Assembly: GCA_001970955.1 (NCBI GenBank)
Contig: MPUH01000330.1
Coordinates: 1 to 64,000 of the forward strand
DNA length: 64,000 bases
DNA from: Stentor coeruleus
Lineage: Eukaryota; Ciliophora; Heterotrichea; Heterotrichida; Stentoridae
Reading direction: 5' to 3'
The position numbers and the translations under genes were made by a program. Below the pieces are notes generated by a model. The model was not told where the DNA came from. It ran no database searches and saw nothing but the letters and a program-made list of their open reading frames with translations. Each line of letters opens with the position of its first letter. Positions within the stretch are counted from its first letter, which is position 1. This document shows positions 41,588-51,537 of the stretch, piece by piece.

Positions 41588-42223
41588 TAGTATAAAATTA
41601 TTTCTAGTAAATTAATTGTATGTGATATTGTTTTATATTTAGAAATTTAAGTTAGGTGTAAGTTTGGGTTATATTGAAGAAGAGGATATTATTTTTTATT
41701 GTCCATGATGTTATAAAAAAATTATATATAATAAGTTGTGGTTTAGGCTTATACTTCTTACTCATATATTTTGTATGTCAGATTACTTAAGTTATAAGAC
41801 TAGAGATATTATTGATATGTTTTAATAAATGAAGATACTACTGGCGATCTGATGAAAAATACTTTTAGATTAAGTTTGAATATACTAATTAAAATTATAT
41901 ATATTATTTTGTTAGTATTTAGAAGCTTTTTTGTTAAGTATAGAGGAATTATTATAAATAAATAAGTTAGGGAGTTTAAGTTTTTATGATTATAAGCCTT
42001 TTGTATGAAGAAAATTTCGGGTGTTTAGCTAATATTTCTATTCCAAACAAATCTTTTGTTATAAAAATCCCAAAATCTACCATTTCAGGGCTATTTTCAA
42101 CCATCGACAGCCATCAACTTACCTCAACCCAATCCCACTTCCACACAAAACCCACTGATTTTTGGCAAAACCCCTAACTAAAGCTAAAAATTCCATTCAA
42201 AAAATAATTTCAATACTATTTAC
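41588..42223. promoter_or_regulatory. divergent intergenic region, no convincing gene
   Basis: It lies between the CK1 start (minus) and a plus-strand start at 42224. The left part is T/G-rich; from about 42040 the + strand is A/C-rich. A 63-codon frame at 41986-42177 spans that change and looks like leader sequence rather than a gene. Confidence 0.5.
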
Positions 42224-42904
42224 ATGTCAGAGATTAAAATCCATAAGCCTCGAAATGGATTCCACAAGCGCATAACTAACCCTATTCACATGATCCCACA
42301 ATGTGTTCATTTCCGTAAAAAATCCAGAGTCTCTGATTCATTTATCCAAGAAAATCATTATCTAAGACTATCAGAACCCTATAATTCTAATGATCTCCCT
42401 CCACTTGACCCATCAATTCTCCAGCCTTATTATTCAATTTTCAACTCTTCTAACTCAAAAAACACTCTTTCACATGATTATTCAAGCCCAAACTCAGCTC
42501 AACGCTCAAGATACTCAAGAAAACTTGTAAAAAAACTCCATAGTCGGGTTGAGTCTTTAAATTTACTAGTAAAACAATGCGTTGATATTCAGGAAAATGG
42601 GAAAACTAGTAGGATTTTACTTAAACATAGTAAAAAAGCTTGTGATTCTATTATAAGGATAAAAAAAGATATTGAGTCATGTCAAGAGATAAACCATGAT
42701 GTGATTTCATCAGAAAAATCGGTGAAAAATATGAAAATTGATGCTCAAGCTTTAAGGTTGCAGCTTGGTATTGATACAGAAAAACATAAAGGGAAGAAAA
42801 AGAGGATATGGAAATTTGTATCACCTGCGCTTACGAAGAAAACTGAGAAGTTAATTAATATTGTAGAGAAAAGGTTGGAGTCTAGGAAAAGTTTGAGGAA
42901 ATAA
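42224..42904 (+). CDS. small basic helical protein, unknown
   Basis: A 226-aa protein I do not recognise. Residues 1-95 are polar, with Ser, Asn, Pro and His abundant. From about 95 on it is basic and helical: YSRKLVKKLHSRVESLNLLVKQC, a second helix (LLKHSKKACDSIIRIKKDIE), and a Lys/Arg-rich end. No transmembrane segment or known motif is present. The frame is open from an ATG after a G-poor leader, as for other + genes here, which supports it as real. It converges with the TBC gene with 95 bp between stops. Confidence 0.65.
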   Translation: MSEIKIHKPRNGFHKRITNPIHMIPQCVHFRKKSRVSDSFIQENHYLRLSEPYNSNDLPPLDPSILQPYYSIFNSSNSKNTLSHDYSSPNSAQRSRYSRKLVKKLHSRVESLNLLVKQCVDIQENGKTSRILLKHSKKACDSIIRIKKDIESCQEINHDVISSEKSVKNMKIDAQALRLQLGIDTEKHKGKKKRIWKFVSPALTKKTEKLINIVEKRLESRKSLRK

Positions 42905-42999
42905 CCTAAGTTTCATATAATGTATAAGAGATGTAGGGTAAATAAAAAGGTTTAAAATGAGGAATATGATTTAAGGAATATAAAAATCTCCATTTAAAA

Positions 43000-44004
43000 T
43001 TATTTTAAGTGGTTGGGAGAATTATTAAACCATGAGAAATAAATATAAGCCTGAGACAACAATTCTTCTACATCTCTCTCATGCCACATATTAGTAGGAA
43101 GGTTTTGCAAAAATGTGAGCATATCATTAAAACTAGCTTTCCTCAATATTTCCTTCCATTTTAATATAAGGGATACTGCGACATACACACTTAAAACTCT
43201 AAATCCTTCACCGATCGACAAAAACCCATCCCATAACCTTAAAAGTAAATTCAAAGGAAACTCTCTAATAAACATACAATTAAGCCACCTGAAGCTAAAA
43301 TGAATCATTTCTATCTCTTCATCTCTAAAATGTTGCATCAACTGTTGATCAATCCTAAACAAAATATCTTCTATTTTCATCAACGCTACCTGTATCCCAG
43401 TTGATGATGGGAAAAAATAATCAAGTATTGAATCTACAACATTAGATAAACACCAATAAACATCAGCTTCAATATTTTTAAGCTCAATAGGTAAAGGTCC
43501 ATTTTCACATAAGATATTAAAATCACATAAAGGGTATAAAAATACTAATAAAAATATTGAACAAAGATCATTTATACCTTGAACATATCCACTAACAGGA
43601 TGTCTTATAGCCCAAATATATAATATTCTTCTAAGCATTTCTTGTATTTCTTGAGTTTTAAATATAGGAATTTCATTTTGTGTTCTTGGAATATCATCAT
43701 TTATTTGCCTAAGATCTATAATATGTTTTTCTGTTTGATGTTCTGATCTAGCATCATAAATTTGTGTACAATAATGAAAGTATTCTGTCCTTTTAATGTT
43801 TAAAAGAAGTTCTCTACGGCTTAGATTTGTTGGAAGATACCCGATAAGAAGTTTCCATACAATAGATCGATTTTTATCATCTACACCATGCCAAATAAGC
43901 TCTCGGAGTTTGTTTAAATCACAGTCTTCAGTGTTAAGTTCTTTGAGAATCTGTTGATTCCTCTTTGAGTTCAACGATAAATCTTTTTTTTCCTCTTGGG
44001 CCAT
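43000..44004 (-). CDS. TBC-domain Rab GTPase-activating protein (TBC1D22-like)
   Basis: A 334-aa protein with a single TBC domain at about 30-320. Both catalytic fingers are present: the arginine finger in DDIPRT (R107) and the glutamine finger in YVQGINDL (Q142). The order LRELIWHGV, RILYIWAIRHPVSGYVQGIND, EADVYWCLS, FRWLNCMFIREFPL and LLRLWDGFLS follows TBC1D22A/B closely. Such proteins speed GTP hydrolysis by Rabs, often at the Golgi; the target here is unknown. There is almost nothing outside the domain. The gene is divergent from the ABHD17-like gene with 88 bp between starts. Confidence 0.92.
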   Translation of the reverse strand: MAQEEKKDLSLNSKRNQQILKELNTEDCDLNKLRELIWHGVDDKNRSIVWKLLIGYLPTNLSRRELLLNIKRTEYFHYCTQIYDARSEHQTEKHIIDLRQINDDIPRTQNEIPIFKTQEIQEMLRRILYIWAIRHPVSGYVQGINDLCSIFLLVFLYPLCDFNILCENGPLPIELKNIEADVYWCLSNVVDSILDYFFPSSTGIQVALMKIEDILFRIDQQLMQHFRDEEIEMIHFSFRWLNCMFIREFPLNLLLRLWDGFLSIGEGFRVLSVYVAVSLILKWKEILRKASFNDMLTFLQNLPTNMWHERDVEELLSQAYIYFSWFNNSPNHLK

Positions 44005-44092
44005 AATGAGAAGATATATGAATATTTAGAATAAAATTTTTTTTTTTTTTTTTCAAATAAGATGCAATAATGAGAAAATATCGTGGAAATAA
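44005..44092. promoter_or_regulatory. 88-bp divergent promoter with T17 tract
   Basis: The TBC gene (start 44004, minus) and the ABHD17-like gene (start 44093, plus) share this short spacer, so both 5' leaders must be very short. It contains a run of 17 T (44037-44053), a likely nucleosome-excluding tract. Confidence 0.5.
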
Positions 44093-44821
44093 ATGGGGTG
44101 TTCTGTGACTAGTATAGTTTTTCAGCCACCTGGACCAAAAAAACGTGCACCTTCATATTCAATATATCTTGAAACTGAGTCAGGTAATAAAATTCCAGCG
44201 AAATTCTTTAACTTAGGTCGTGAGTATACAATTTTAATGTCTCATGGCAATGCTGAAGATATAAATCAAGTTGAGGATTGGGTGAATAAAACTTTGATTC
44301 ATAGTGTAAATGCTAATGTTATGATATATGAGTACTCAGGATATCATAATCGTGATATTGAACCTAGTGAAGAGTTTGTGTATACTGATGCAGAAGCAGC
44401 TTTTGGGTTTTTGGTTAAAGTTATAAAAATCCAAACGACAAAAATTGTGTTGTATGGAAGATCATTAGGGTCAGGGCCATGTTGTTATTTGGCTGAGAGA
44501 TATGATGTTGGAGGGCTGATTTTACAAACACCACTTAGTTCTATTTATAGAGTTATTTTTGATTTCAGGTTTACTTTACCTGGGGATATGTTCCCGAATA
44601 TAGACCGTATAGGGAAAATAAGATGCCCAATGCTTATAATCCATGGGACTAGGGATGAAATTGTTCCTATGCAACATTCTGTTGATTTGTATGAAGCCTG
44701 CAAAAGCCAACACAAGTATAATTATTATGTTGAAGGAGCTGGGCATAATAATATAGAAAGCATTGCTGGAGGGAAGTTGTTTGAAAGCATGCAAAATTTC
44801 GTAGAGTTTTTAAAAAGTTAG
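44093..44821 (+). CDS. ABHD17-like alpha/beta hydrolase
   Basis: A 242-aa alpha/beta hydrolase with the whole triad: S124 in GRSLGSGP, D188 in HGTRDEIVP and H218 in GAGHNNIE. The SHGNAEDI oxyanion motif and DFRFTLPGDMFPNIDRI block are those of the ABHD17 group, which removes palmitate from membrane proteins such as Ras and PSD-95 in animals. Animal ABHD17 is anchored through a Cys-rich N-terminus; here the start MGCSVTS offers a myristoylation/palmitoylation site instead. There is no signal peptide. The substrate in this organism is unknown. Confidence 0.9.
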   Translation: MGCSVTSIVFQPPGPKKRAPSYSIYLETESGNKIPAKFFNLGREYTILMSHGNAEDINQVEDWVNKTLIHSVNANVMIYEYSGYHNRDIEPSEEFVYTDAEAAFGFLVKVIKIQTTKIVLYGRSLGSGPCCYLAERYDVGGLILQTPLSSIYRVIFDFRFTLPGDMFPNIDRIGKIRCPMLIIHGTRDEIVPMQHSVDLYEACKSQHKYNYYVEGAGHNNIESIAGGKLFESMQNFVEFLKS

Positions 44822-44855
44822 AACATTTTTCATATAAACTATTTGGTTTACTATA

Positions 44856-45143
44856 AAAATCATATGCTCATCTATGATAATATGGCAACGCATCTGGATA
44901 CTTTGCTGACCAATCTTCATATTGCAAAAACAGTCTTGAGCCAAATACCACAAACATGCAAATCTTCTCAAGTCACTGGGAGGAAANCTTAAATAGCTTA
45001 TACAATATAAACAAAATCATATGCTCATCTATGATAATATGGCAACGCATCTGGATACTTTGCTGACCAATCTTCATATTGCAAAAACAGTCTTGAGCCA
45101 AATACCACAAACATGCAAATCTTCTCAAGTCACTGGGAGGAAA
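44856..45143. other. assembly scar: 131-nt duplication around a single N (44987)
   Basis: Bases 44856-44986 recur at 45013-45143. Unlike the other two scars, 25 nt of different sequence (44988-45012) lie between the N and the second copy, so two alternative upstream flanks are joined. The true 5' flank of the next gene is therefore uncertain; contig-end error or allelic difference could explain it. Confidence 0.88.
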
Positions 45144-48098
45144 ATAAACAATGGAAGCTATACTCTTAAATCTAAAAGGGTTAAAAAAAATTATCCTGGT
45201 ATCGTTCTTTTACCTCAACTTGCAAAAAAAAAGCCTGAGTCAGCAAAATCAGTGACTATTAGAAAGACCCTAGGCAGGAGTTTGAGTTTAAACAAAATCG
45301 TCCCAGAAAAAGAACTTTTTAAAGAAAAAATAGAATACCCACATTATATATCCCCACCTAGACACACAAAAATCAAAAAAGAAAAACACAAACAAATAAG
45401 CCAAATAATCGAAAGCTCATTAAAGATCCCTAAAAAGCCTTCAATACTAAAATCCCTATTAACAGAAAGTTTATGCCATATATTACAAGAAAAACAAGAA
45501 TCATTAAAAAAAGCACACGAAGAGAAAATCAAGTGTGACACCAAAAGAGAAAAACTTAAACTTACAAACCAAAAAATCAGAAAAAAAAATGCGAAACACA
45601 AAAGAAACTGTGACCTTAAACACCCCAAGCCTTGGGGTGTAAATCAAAGATTATTCAAAGAATCATCAGATAGTAAATATAGTGACACATATGAAATCAA
45701 AATTAAAACCAAAATCGATAAAGAAATTTTAAGAAAAGAAGAAAGGAAAAATATTGGACTAGATTTTTATCCTAATATAAAAATAAAACCTAAAAAACTC
45801 GATAAATCCGAAGATCAAATAAAAACCAAACATAGTCCTGATCCAAGTGTAATTTCCTATATGAAACAAAAAAGAAAAACAAAACGTGTTGCTGAGTTAC
45901 AAAGCAAATTAGAAGAAACACTTAAAGAGCGTGAACGAGTCCATGCGTTGATTAAACTAGATAAAATGAGACGAAAAAACCCTACAAAAAAGAGAAAAAA
46001 CAAACAACCTAAGTCTTACTGGAAAAATGATGAAGAAAAATCCCCTGATAAACAAATTATAACAACTGAAAGGAAGGAAAAATATATAGCATCAGCTACT
46101 CAAGACACAAACCGTGAAAATATTGAAGATAATCAACAATCTATAACTGAAAAGCTAAAAGTTCTTAAAGATCGTGTCATACACACACAAAATTTATTAA
46201 AAAACCAAGCTGCCACGACAATCCAAAGGTGGTTTAGGGCTAATAAAAAGAAATTCAGGACAATGAGAGTTATGTGTTTTGAAGATTCATTAGAATCAAG
46301 TTCAAGGAATGATGTGAATTCAGCGGAATGGATTGGAATAGATTTGCTACTTAGTATGCCTATAGGGAAAAGTGATATGGTTCAAAGCTTTGAGAAAAAA
46401 ATACAGGAAAGACATTCGGAGATTAAATGTAGGGTACATTCATTGGATAATGATAGTAGCGATTTGTTTAAAAATGATGATTTTAGTGGGTGCAATGAAA
46501 TTAGTAATCCAGAATCTTTGATTTCAGTGAAAATTGTTGAAGGCGAAGAACCCAAGCCCAAAACCCCCCATAAAGTGCCTCCTTTAGCTTTAGGAACTAT
46601 CCTTTCTAAAAGCTCTAGCGAAATAGAGTCTAGTTCAAAATACATTCATAACTCCTTACCTAGCGACATAAACAACAAAGAAACTACCAAAGAACTCCAA
46701 AACAGCAGCGATTACGAAAGCCAAGTTAAATCCTTAAATTCCTTTAACTCAAAATCATCCAACCCTAGTCCCTATCATCCCGAACATAATAAAATCACAA
46801 ATTCTCAAGCTGAAAAATCTCCAAAATCTTATTCATCAAGCCAAATCAATAATTCTTTGTATTCATTTCAATCAAATAACTCATTAAAATCCGAAAATTC
46901 AGACAAATCATTCACATCTCAATCAAGTGACAGACTGAAAATTTTTAATGATAAATACCCAGATATTACAAACAAAATAAGCCCAAGTCCTGAAGAAATT
47001 AATCTACCAAGTAATTTTCGACATGATACAGATTCAGAAAGTCATAATTCTAGTATAGATGATAATAAAGATAATGAGTTATCATCTGAAGATAGCTCTG
47101 AATTTCAGAACCCTGAAAGGATATTAAGGAATATATTATCTAGAAATCTACCTCCAATGCCTAATGTTGTTATAGAAAGACCTGTTTTAAATTTAATATC
47201 AGACCCTGGGAGTTCTGATGATGATTTAGCTAATAAAGATTTTAGTTTTTACCCAAAAGCTAATCCAGAAACCCCAAAATCAGAAAATAAAACTCCATTG
47301 CCTGACCCTTCTACAGACTTATTCAGCAACTTCAACACAAAAATCCTCCAGTTAATCCAAGATGAAATCAAACTATACCTAGAAACCATACCTTTCAACA
47401 CATCAGAAAAACCAGTCAATCCACAAAAACTCTTCATTGAAGAATATTTAAAAAAACTTGAAACCTTCTTTATAAATAATGAAGAAAATATCTTAGAACT
47501 CATAAACACCCCATCTTATACAGAACCTCTTTTAAAACTTGAAAATCTCCAAACAACAGAAATTGGCAAACTTCAAAAATACTTAACTCTTGAAATTATC
47601 CTTCCTTTAAATCTTAGTTTTGAACTTAAAAAGATTTTTAACCCAAGTGAAATGCCATCTAAACATATTTATTTACAAATGATTTTTGATTGTATAAATG
47701 AATCTTTAAATCATATAAGACCATTTGGGATTAAAGGTATGCCTGATCCTTGGAGCTTAGCTTGTTGTACACTTTTTGGTGATGGGCAATTAAAAGTTGT
47801 CATTGAAAAAATCAGAAAATTTTTATATAGATGGGAATGTATTCATGCAGGAACTTATACTGATGAAAATTGTAAAAATGATGATGAAAAATTACAGAAA
47901 ATTAGAGATGAAAAATTAACTTTGATGTTATCACAAGGTATACAAGATGATGAGATAGGATGGTTAGAGTATGAAGAAGAAGAAACTCAAGTGAAAATAG
48001 ACATATCGGATTTGGTCTTTGATATTGTAGTAGATGAAACTGCAGAGCTACTCAGCAACAATTTTTCAATGTTTTTCAAAGAGAAGGATGATTTTTGA
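45021..48098 (+). CDS. IQ-motif protein with conserved C-terminal domain
   Basis: A 1025-aa protein. The N-terminal 390 residues are very basic and Lys-rich with coiled segments. One IQ-type calmodulin-binding motif lies at about 394-412 (AATTIQRWFRANKKKF). Residues about 420-760 are Ser/Asn-rich and probably disordered. The last 260 residues look folded and end in helices around EIGWLEYEEEETQVKIDISDLVFDIV, recalling the DUF4378-like ends of some microtubule-associated proteins; I am not sure of that match. Centrin or calmodulin could be its partner. The ATG at 45021 lies in the duplicated stretch, so an alternative start at the ATG of NMATHLDT is possible. The stop is TGA. Confidence 0.72.
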   Translation: MLIYDNMATHLDTLLTNLHIAKTVLSQIPQTCKSSQVTGRKINNGSYTLKSKRVKKNYPGIVLLPQLAKKKPESAKSVTIRKTLGRSLSLNKIVPEKELFKEKIEYPHYISPPRHTKIKKEKHKQISQIIESSLKIPKKPSILKSLLTESLCHILQEKQESLKKAHEEKIKCDTKREKLKLTNQKIRKKNAKHKRNCDLKHPKPWGVNQRLFKESSDSKYSDTYEIKIKTKIDKEILRKEERKNIGLDFYPNIKIKPKKLDKSEDQIKTKHSPDPSVISYMKQKRKTKRVAELQSKLEETLKERERVHALIKLDKMRRKNPTKKRKNKQPKSYWKNDEEKSPDKQIITTERKEKYIASATQDTNRENIEDNQQSITEKLKVLKDRVIHTQNLLKNQAATTIQRWFRANKKKFRTMRVMCFEDSLESSSRNDVNSAEWIGIDLLLSMPIGKSDMVQSFEKKIQERHSEIKCRVHSLDNDSSDLFKNDDFSGCNEISNPESLISVKIVEGEEPKPKTPHKVPPLALGTILSKSSSEIESSSKYIHNSLPSDINNKETTKELQNSSDYESQVKSLNSFNSKSSNPSPYHPEHNKITNSQAEKSPKSYSSSQINNSLYSFQSNNSLKSENSDKSFTSQSSDRLKIFNDKYPDITNKISPSPEEINLPSNFRHDTDSESHNSSIDDNKDNELSSEDSSEFQNPERILRNILSRNLPPMPNVVIERPVLNLISDPGSSDDDLANKDFSFYPKANPETPKSENKTPLPDPSTDLFSNFNTKILQLIQDEIKLYLETIPFNTSEKPVNPQKLFIEEYLKKLETFFINNEENILELINTPSYTEPLLKLENLQTTEIGKLQKYLTLEIILPLNLSFELKKIFNPSEMPSKHIYLQMIFDCINESLNHIRPFGIKGMPDPWSLACCTLFGDGQLKVVIEKIRKFLYRWECIHAGTYTDENCKNDDEKLQKIRDEKLTLMLSQGIQDDEIGWLEYEEEETQVKIDISDLVFDIVVDETAELLSNNFSMFFKEKDDF

Positions 48099-48354
48099 TA
48101 TAATTAATTATAGATTTTAATTGATGAGGGAATATGATTTTGAGAAATTCAGTTGTTAGTATTATTATTAAGACTTGGTTTTTGGGATTTATAATTTTCT
48201 AACTCCAATATCAGCAACTCTCTTTTCCAAATCCTAACCCTCTCGATATAAATACAACAAAATTTTCATTATTGAATAACTTCACAACCTTTTAACTATT
48301 CAGAAACTATTTCCCACTTTAATAAATTCATAAAACCATAAATTGTGATTATAA

Positions 48355-50649
48355 ATGGAACTGACTATAAAAGTCCTTCAAAACGAGATAGTCTCAGGCA
48401 ACACCTTATCAATTTTAATCGATCCTTCAAGTACAGTACTCGAACTTAAAAATGCTATATCCTCAATAACCCACTGCGAAATATCTTGTATGCGTATTCT
48501 AATGCTCAAAGACTTCAACGAAATATTACTCACTGATGAAAACTTTTTACAAACTTATGACATAAAACCAAATTCTAAACTTATGCTAGACATTTTCAGT
48601 GTAATTTCCTTACAAGAACTTGAAGTCCGAGAAAGAATTAGCTTAAAAAAGGGTCACTCAGAACAACAACAACCCCTTCCACACAAAGACTGGCTTGGGC
48701 TTATAATCGAAAAAATCAAAATCGGGAGTTTAACTGGGATGCTACAAATAATCGGTGAATACGAACGAGAAAAAGCTGGTAATCTTATAGAAGAAGATGA
48801 GGATTTATTATCAATGTGTACATCTGATGGATCAACACCTTTACATTATGCTTGTAATTTTGGTTATTCTAATATAGTCCAACTTCTTGTAGCTCGTCAA
48901 GTCAACCCTAATCGTGAAAACACAGAAAATTATACCCCTCTTATGTTAGCATGTAAAGAAAAACATATAGAATGTGTAAGATCATTGCTTAAACATCCAA
49001 GAATCCAAGTTAATAAAATGACTGAAGATCAAAACTCAGCATTACATAAAGCGTGTAAATCAGGTGTTGCGATAATTGTCCAGATGCTTATTGAGCATAA
49101 AGCAAGTATGATATTAGAAGATCAAAATATGATGATACCTTTACAATATGCGACTTCTAATGAAATTTTTGATTTAATACCAAGGTATATGGGGGAAATT
49201 GAATTACAAAAAACTCGTGGGGAGTATAGGAAAATAATTGCTGAGTCTATTGAAGGGGATTTGTATCTTACTGGGGATTTAATGATTCATGATAAACTTT
49301 TGTATGTATCTCTTGATACAGAAATAGGGAATTTTATGTGTTTTAACAACAGAAACGAATGGGAAAAAGGGTCGAGGCCTTTAGTGCATTTAAAAATTGC
49401 CACAATTTGGGATGTGAAATATAGTTTGGGACTACCTTTTGGGAATAAAAATGCAGAGTGTTTTACTTTAAAAACTAGTGAAGGGAATTTCAAGTTTTAT
49501 TCTAATGATAAAGATATTATTGAAGAATGGATTGATGCTATTATTAAAGGGATTGAGTATTGTCAGGTTAATAAAATTGGTCTTAGCCATAATATGAGTA
49601 TTATTGGATTTAATAATGATATAAGTGAAGATGTGCTTATGAAAAACCATTTAGATCAAGACCGGCTTATAAATTTCAAATCCTTTACTGTATTAGAAGA
49701 AATTGGTAGTGGGAGTTTTGGTAAAGTATATAAGGTTATTAAAAATGATACAAAACAAGTATTTGCCTTAAAACAACTAAACAAAGAGTTCCTTATAAAA
49801 CAAAAACAGTTAAAATACGCAATTGGTGAATGTAAAATTCTTGCATATCTCAACCATCCTTTTATTATAAAATTAAACTACGCATTTCAAACCCCAAAAA
49901 ATCTTTATATGGTCCTTGATTACTGTCCTAATGGTGATCTTATGACCCATCTTGGTGAGAAAACCCGTTTTCCTGAAAGTGTTGCAAAATTATATATAGC
50001 TGAAATTATTTTAGCTATTGAATATTTGCATACTTTAGATATAGTTTATCGTGATCTAAAACCTGAAAATATACTCTTAGACCGAGCTGGGCATATAAGA
50101 CTTGCTGATTTTGGTTTAGCTAAAGAAAATGTTAATCCTTTAAACCCAGCTATGTCTTTTTGTGGCTCACCAGCTTATCTTGCCCCTGAGTTATTATCGA
50201 AAACTGGTTCTGAAAAATCTGCTGATGTTTATGGGATTGGGGCGATATTATTTGAACTGTTATGTGGAATGCCCCCTTTTTATTCAGATAATATCAAAGA
50301 ACTTTTTAAGAATATTAAAAGAGGTATGTTACAGTTTCCGAAAATAGTTAAAAATGACTCACAGGATATTATGAGACAACTTATGAATAAAGATCCAAAT
50401 AAACGTCCTAAACTTAGTCAGGTTAAAAATCATGCTTTTTTTAAGGATATTAATTGGGAAGAACTTGAGATGAAAATTACAAAACCCCCAAGATTAGGAA
50501 GTAAATGGGTACAGATGGATGATTATTCGGAAAAAGTGGCTAACCCCATGGCGAATCAGTTTATTGAAGATGAGGATTATTTAGATGGGAGTTTGGATCA
50601 GGTTGCTGACTTCAATTTTTCAAGGTCGTCAGCGAGCTATTTAGGCTAA
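48355..50649 (+). CDS. Ubl - ankyrin - PH - AGC protein kinase
   Basis: A 764-aa protein with four modules. Residues 1-85 form a ubiquitin-like fold (MELTIKVLQN..., with the usual STVLELKNAI helix). Residues about 155-275 hold ankyrin repeats (GSTPLHYACNFGYSNIVQLLVA, NYTPLMLACKEKH). Residues about 298-402 form a PH domain that ends EEWIDAIIKGI. The AGC kinase domain spans about 440-705: GSGSFGKVYK loop, K473, YRDLKPEN (D567), DFG (D585) and CGSPAYLAPE. The C-terminal tail has a PPRLGSKWVQM-like turn but no clear hydrophobic motif. All catalytic residues are present. The PH and ankyrin modules suggest recruitment to phosphoinositide membranes; substrates are unknown. Confidence 0.9.
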   Translation: MELTIKVLQNEIVSGNTLSILIDPSSTVLELKNAISSITHCEISCMRILMLKDFNEILLTDENFLQTYDIKPNSKLMLDIFSVISLQELEVRERISLKKGHSEQQQPLPHKDWLGLIIEKIKIGSLTGMLQIIGEYEREKAGNLIEEDEDLLSMCTSDGSTPLHYACNFGYSNIVQLLVARQVNPNRENTENYTPLMLACKEKHIECVRSLLKHPRIQVNKMTEDQNSALHKACKSGVAIIVQMLIEHKASMILEDQNMMIPLQYATSNEIFDLIPRYMGEIELQKTRGEYRKIIAESIEGDLYLTGDLMIHDKLLYVSLDTEIGNFMCFNNRNEWEKGSRPLVHLKIATIWDVKYSLGLPFGNKNAECFTLKTSEGNFKFYSNDKDIIEEWIDAIIKGIEYCQVNKIGLSHNMSIIGFNNDISEDVLMKNHLDQDRLINFKSFTVLEEIGSGSFGKVYKVIKNDTKQVFALKQLNKEFLIKQKQLKYAIGECKILAYLNHPFIIKLNYAFQTPKNLYMVLDYCPNGDLMTHLGEKTRFPESVAKLYIAEIILAIEYLHTLDIVYRDLKPENILLDRAGHIRLADFGLAKENVNPLNPAMSFCGSPAYLAPELLSKTGSEKSADVYGIGAILFELLCGMPPFYSDNIKELFKNIKRGMLQFPKIVKNDSQDIMRQLMNKDPNKRPKLSQVKNHAFFKDINWEELEMKITKPPRLGSKWVQMDDYSEKVANPMANQFIEDEDYLDGSLDQVADFNFSRSSASYLG

Positions 50650-50903
50650 GTAAATGTAGAATAATTTAATAGGTGAGTAAGTTGGTGTGGTGTAGATAAG
50701 GAAAAGTAGAAGCAATTAAACAAAAAAAGGAAAAACAGAAAGGAAAACATTCAAATCCAAAACCCTCACCTCTATATCTAAACTCACAACACAAAAGCCT
50801 AATAATAATCCATAATCATCTCTAATTATCTAAAAACTCCCAACTAGTTCATCAGTTAAAACATCCATTTTTAACCTAAAAAAATTGTTAGTTAATTACA
50901 TTC

Positions 50904-51518
50904 ATGCGGCCTACAGACTTGCATTTTCGAAGTCCTCGTGAAAAAACTGCCGAATTCCTTTACCCAACTCTAACATCAGATGGTCGTCGTATCCCACTAA
51001 TAAAAAAATCCAGTCGCAAAGGTTCATTTTCTCATTCAACCCGTTTTCCTGACTATGAAGATAACGCAAGAAAAACCGGATATAGAGTAGGTCCAGGAGC
51101 ATATGAATTAAATCAATCATCAATAGGTAAAGCATCAATAAAAGGTACCCCTATGTATCACAAGAATCATGGAGGTAAAGATTATACAAACAATGCTTAT
51201 ATCTATATAGGAAATAGTGTGATTTATGATCCAGGGCTAATAAATAAAGCTCTTTCATCATATCCTCATACAGAATGTTTAGTTGACCCGACTCAGATTA
51301 CAAAAAATGTAACAACGTCAATAAGTAAAAGCAGAAGAAGCATACAAGAAACTGCTGATTCTTTAAAAAGAGTCCCTTGGTATATGAAATACTTTTCACC
51401 ACAAGGAGATGACAAACTTGGTGATATGTCAAGCAGTTATTTTAGCAATGACTCAAGAAAAGGAAATAAATTTCAATATATGGCTAGAATATTAAAGAAC
51501 TCACCTAAATTTGAATAG
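50904..51518 (+). CDS. small PG-rich (SHIPPO-like) protein
   Basis: A 204-aa basic protein. Residues about 75-85 contain YRVGPGAYELN, which resembles the PGP[A/G]Y core of sperm-tail PG-rich (SHIPPO/STPGR) repeats found in axonemal microtubule inner proteins. Only one clear copy is seen, so the family call is tentative. The rest has no recognised motif; it is rich in Ser, Lys and Tyr, which fits a microtubule-associated protein. It converges with the ABC transporter gene, with only 19 bp between the stop codons. Confidence 0.6.
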   Translation: MRPTDLHFRSPREKTAEFLYPTLTSDGRRIPLIKKSSRKGSFSHSTRFPDYEDNARKTGYRVGPGAYELNQSSIGKASIKGTPMYHKNHGGKDYTNNAYIYIGNSVIYDPGLINKALSSYPHTECLVDPTQITKNVTTSISKSRRSIQETADSLKRVPWYMKYFSPQGDDKLGDMSSSYFSNDSRKGNKFQYMARILKNSPKFE

Positions 51519-51537
51519 CCTAACTGTAATTTTTAAC

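Noticed and set aside
41986-42177. 63-codon plus-strand frame
   Set aside because: It spans the composition switch in a divergent spacer and resembles untranslated leader sequence upstream of the gene at 42224.
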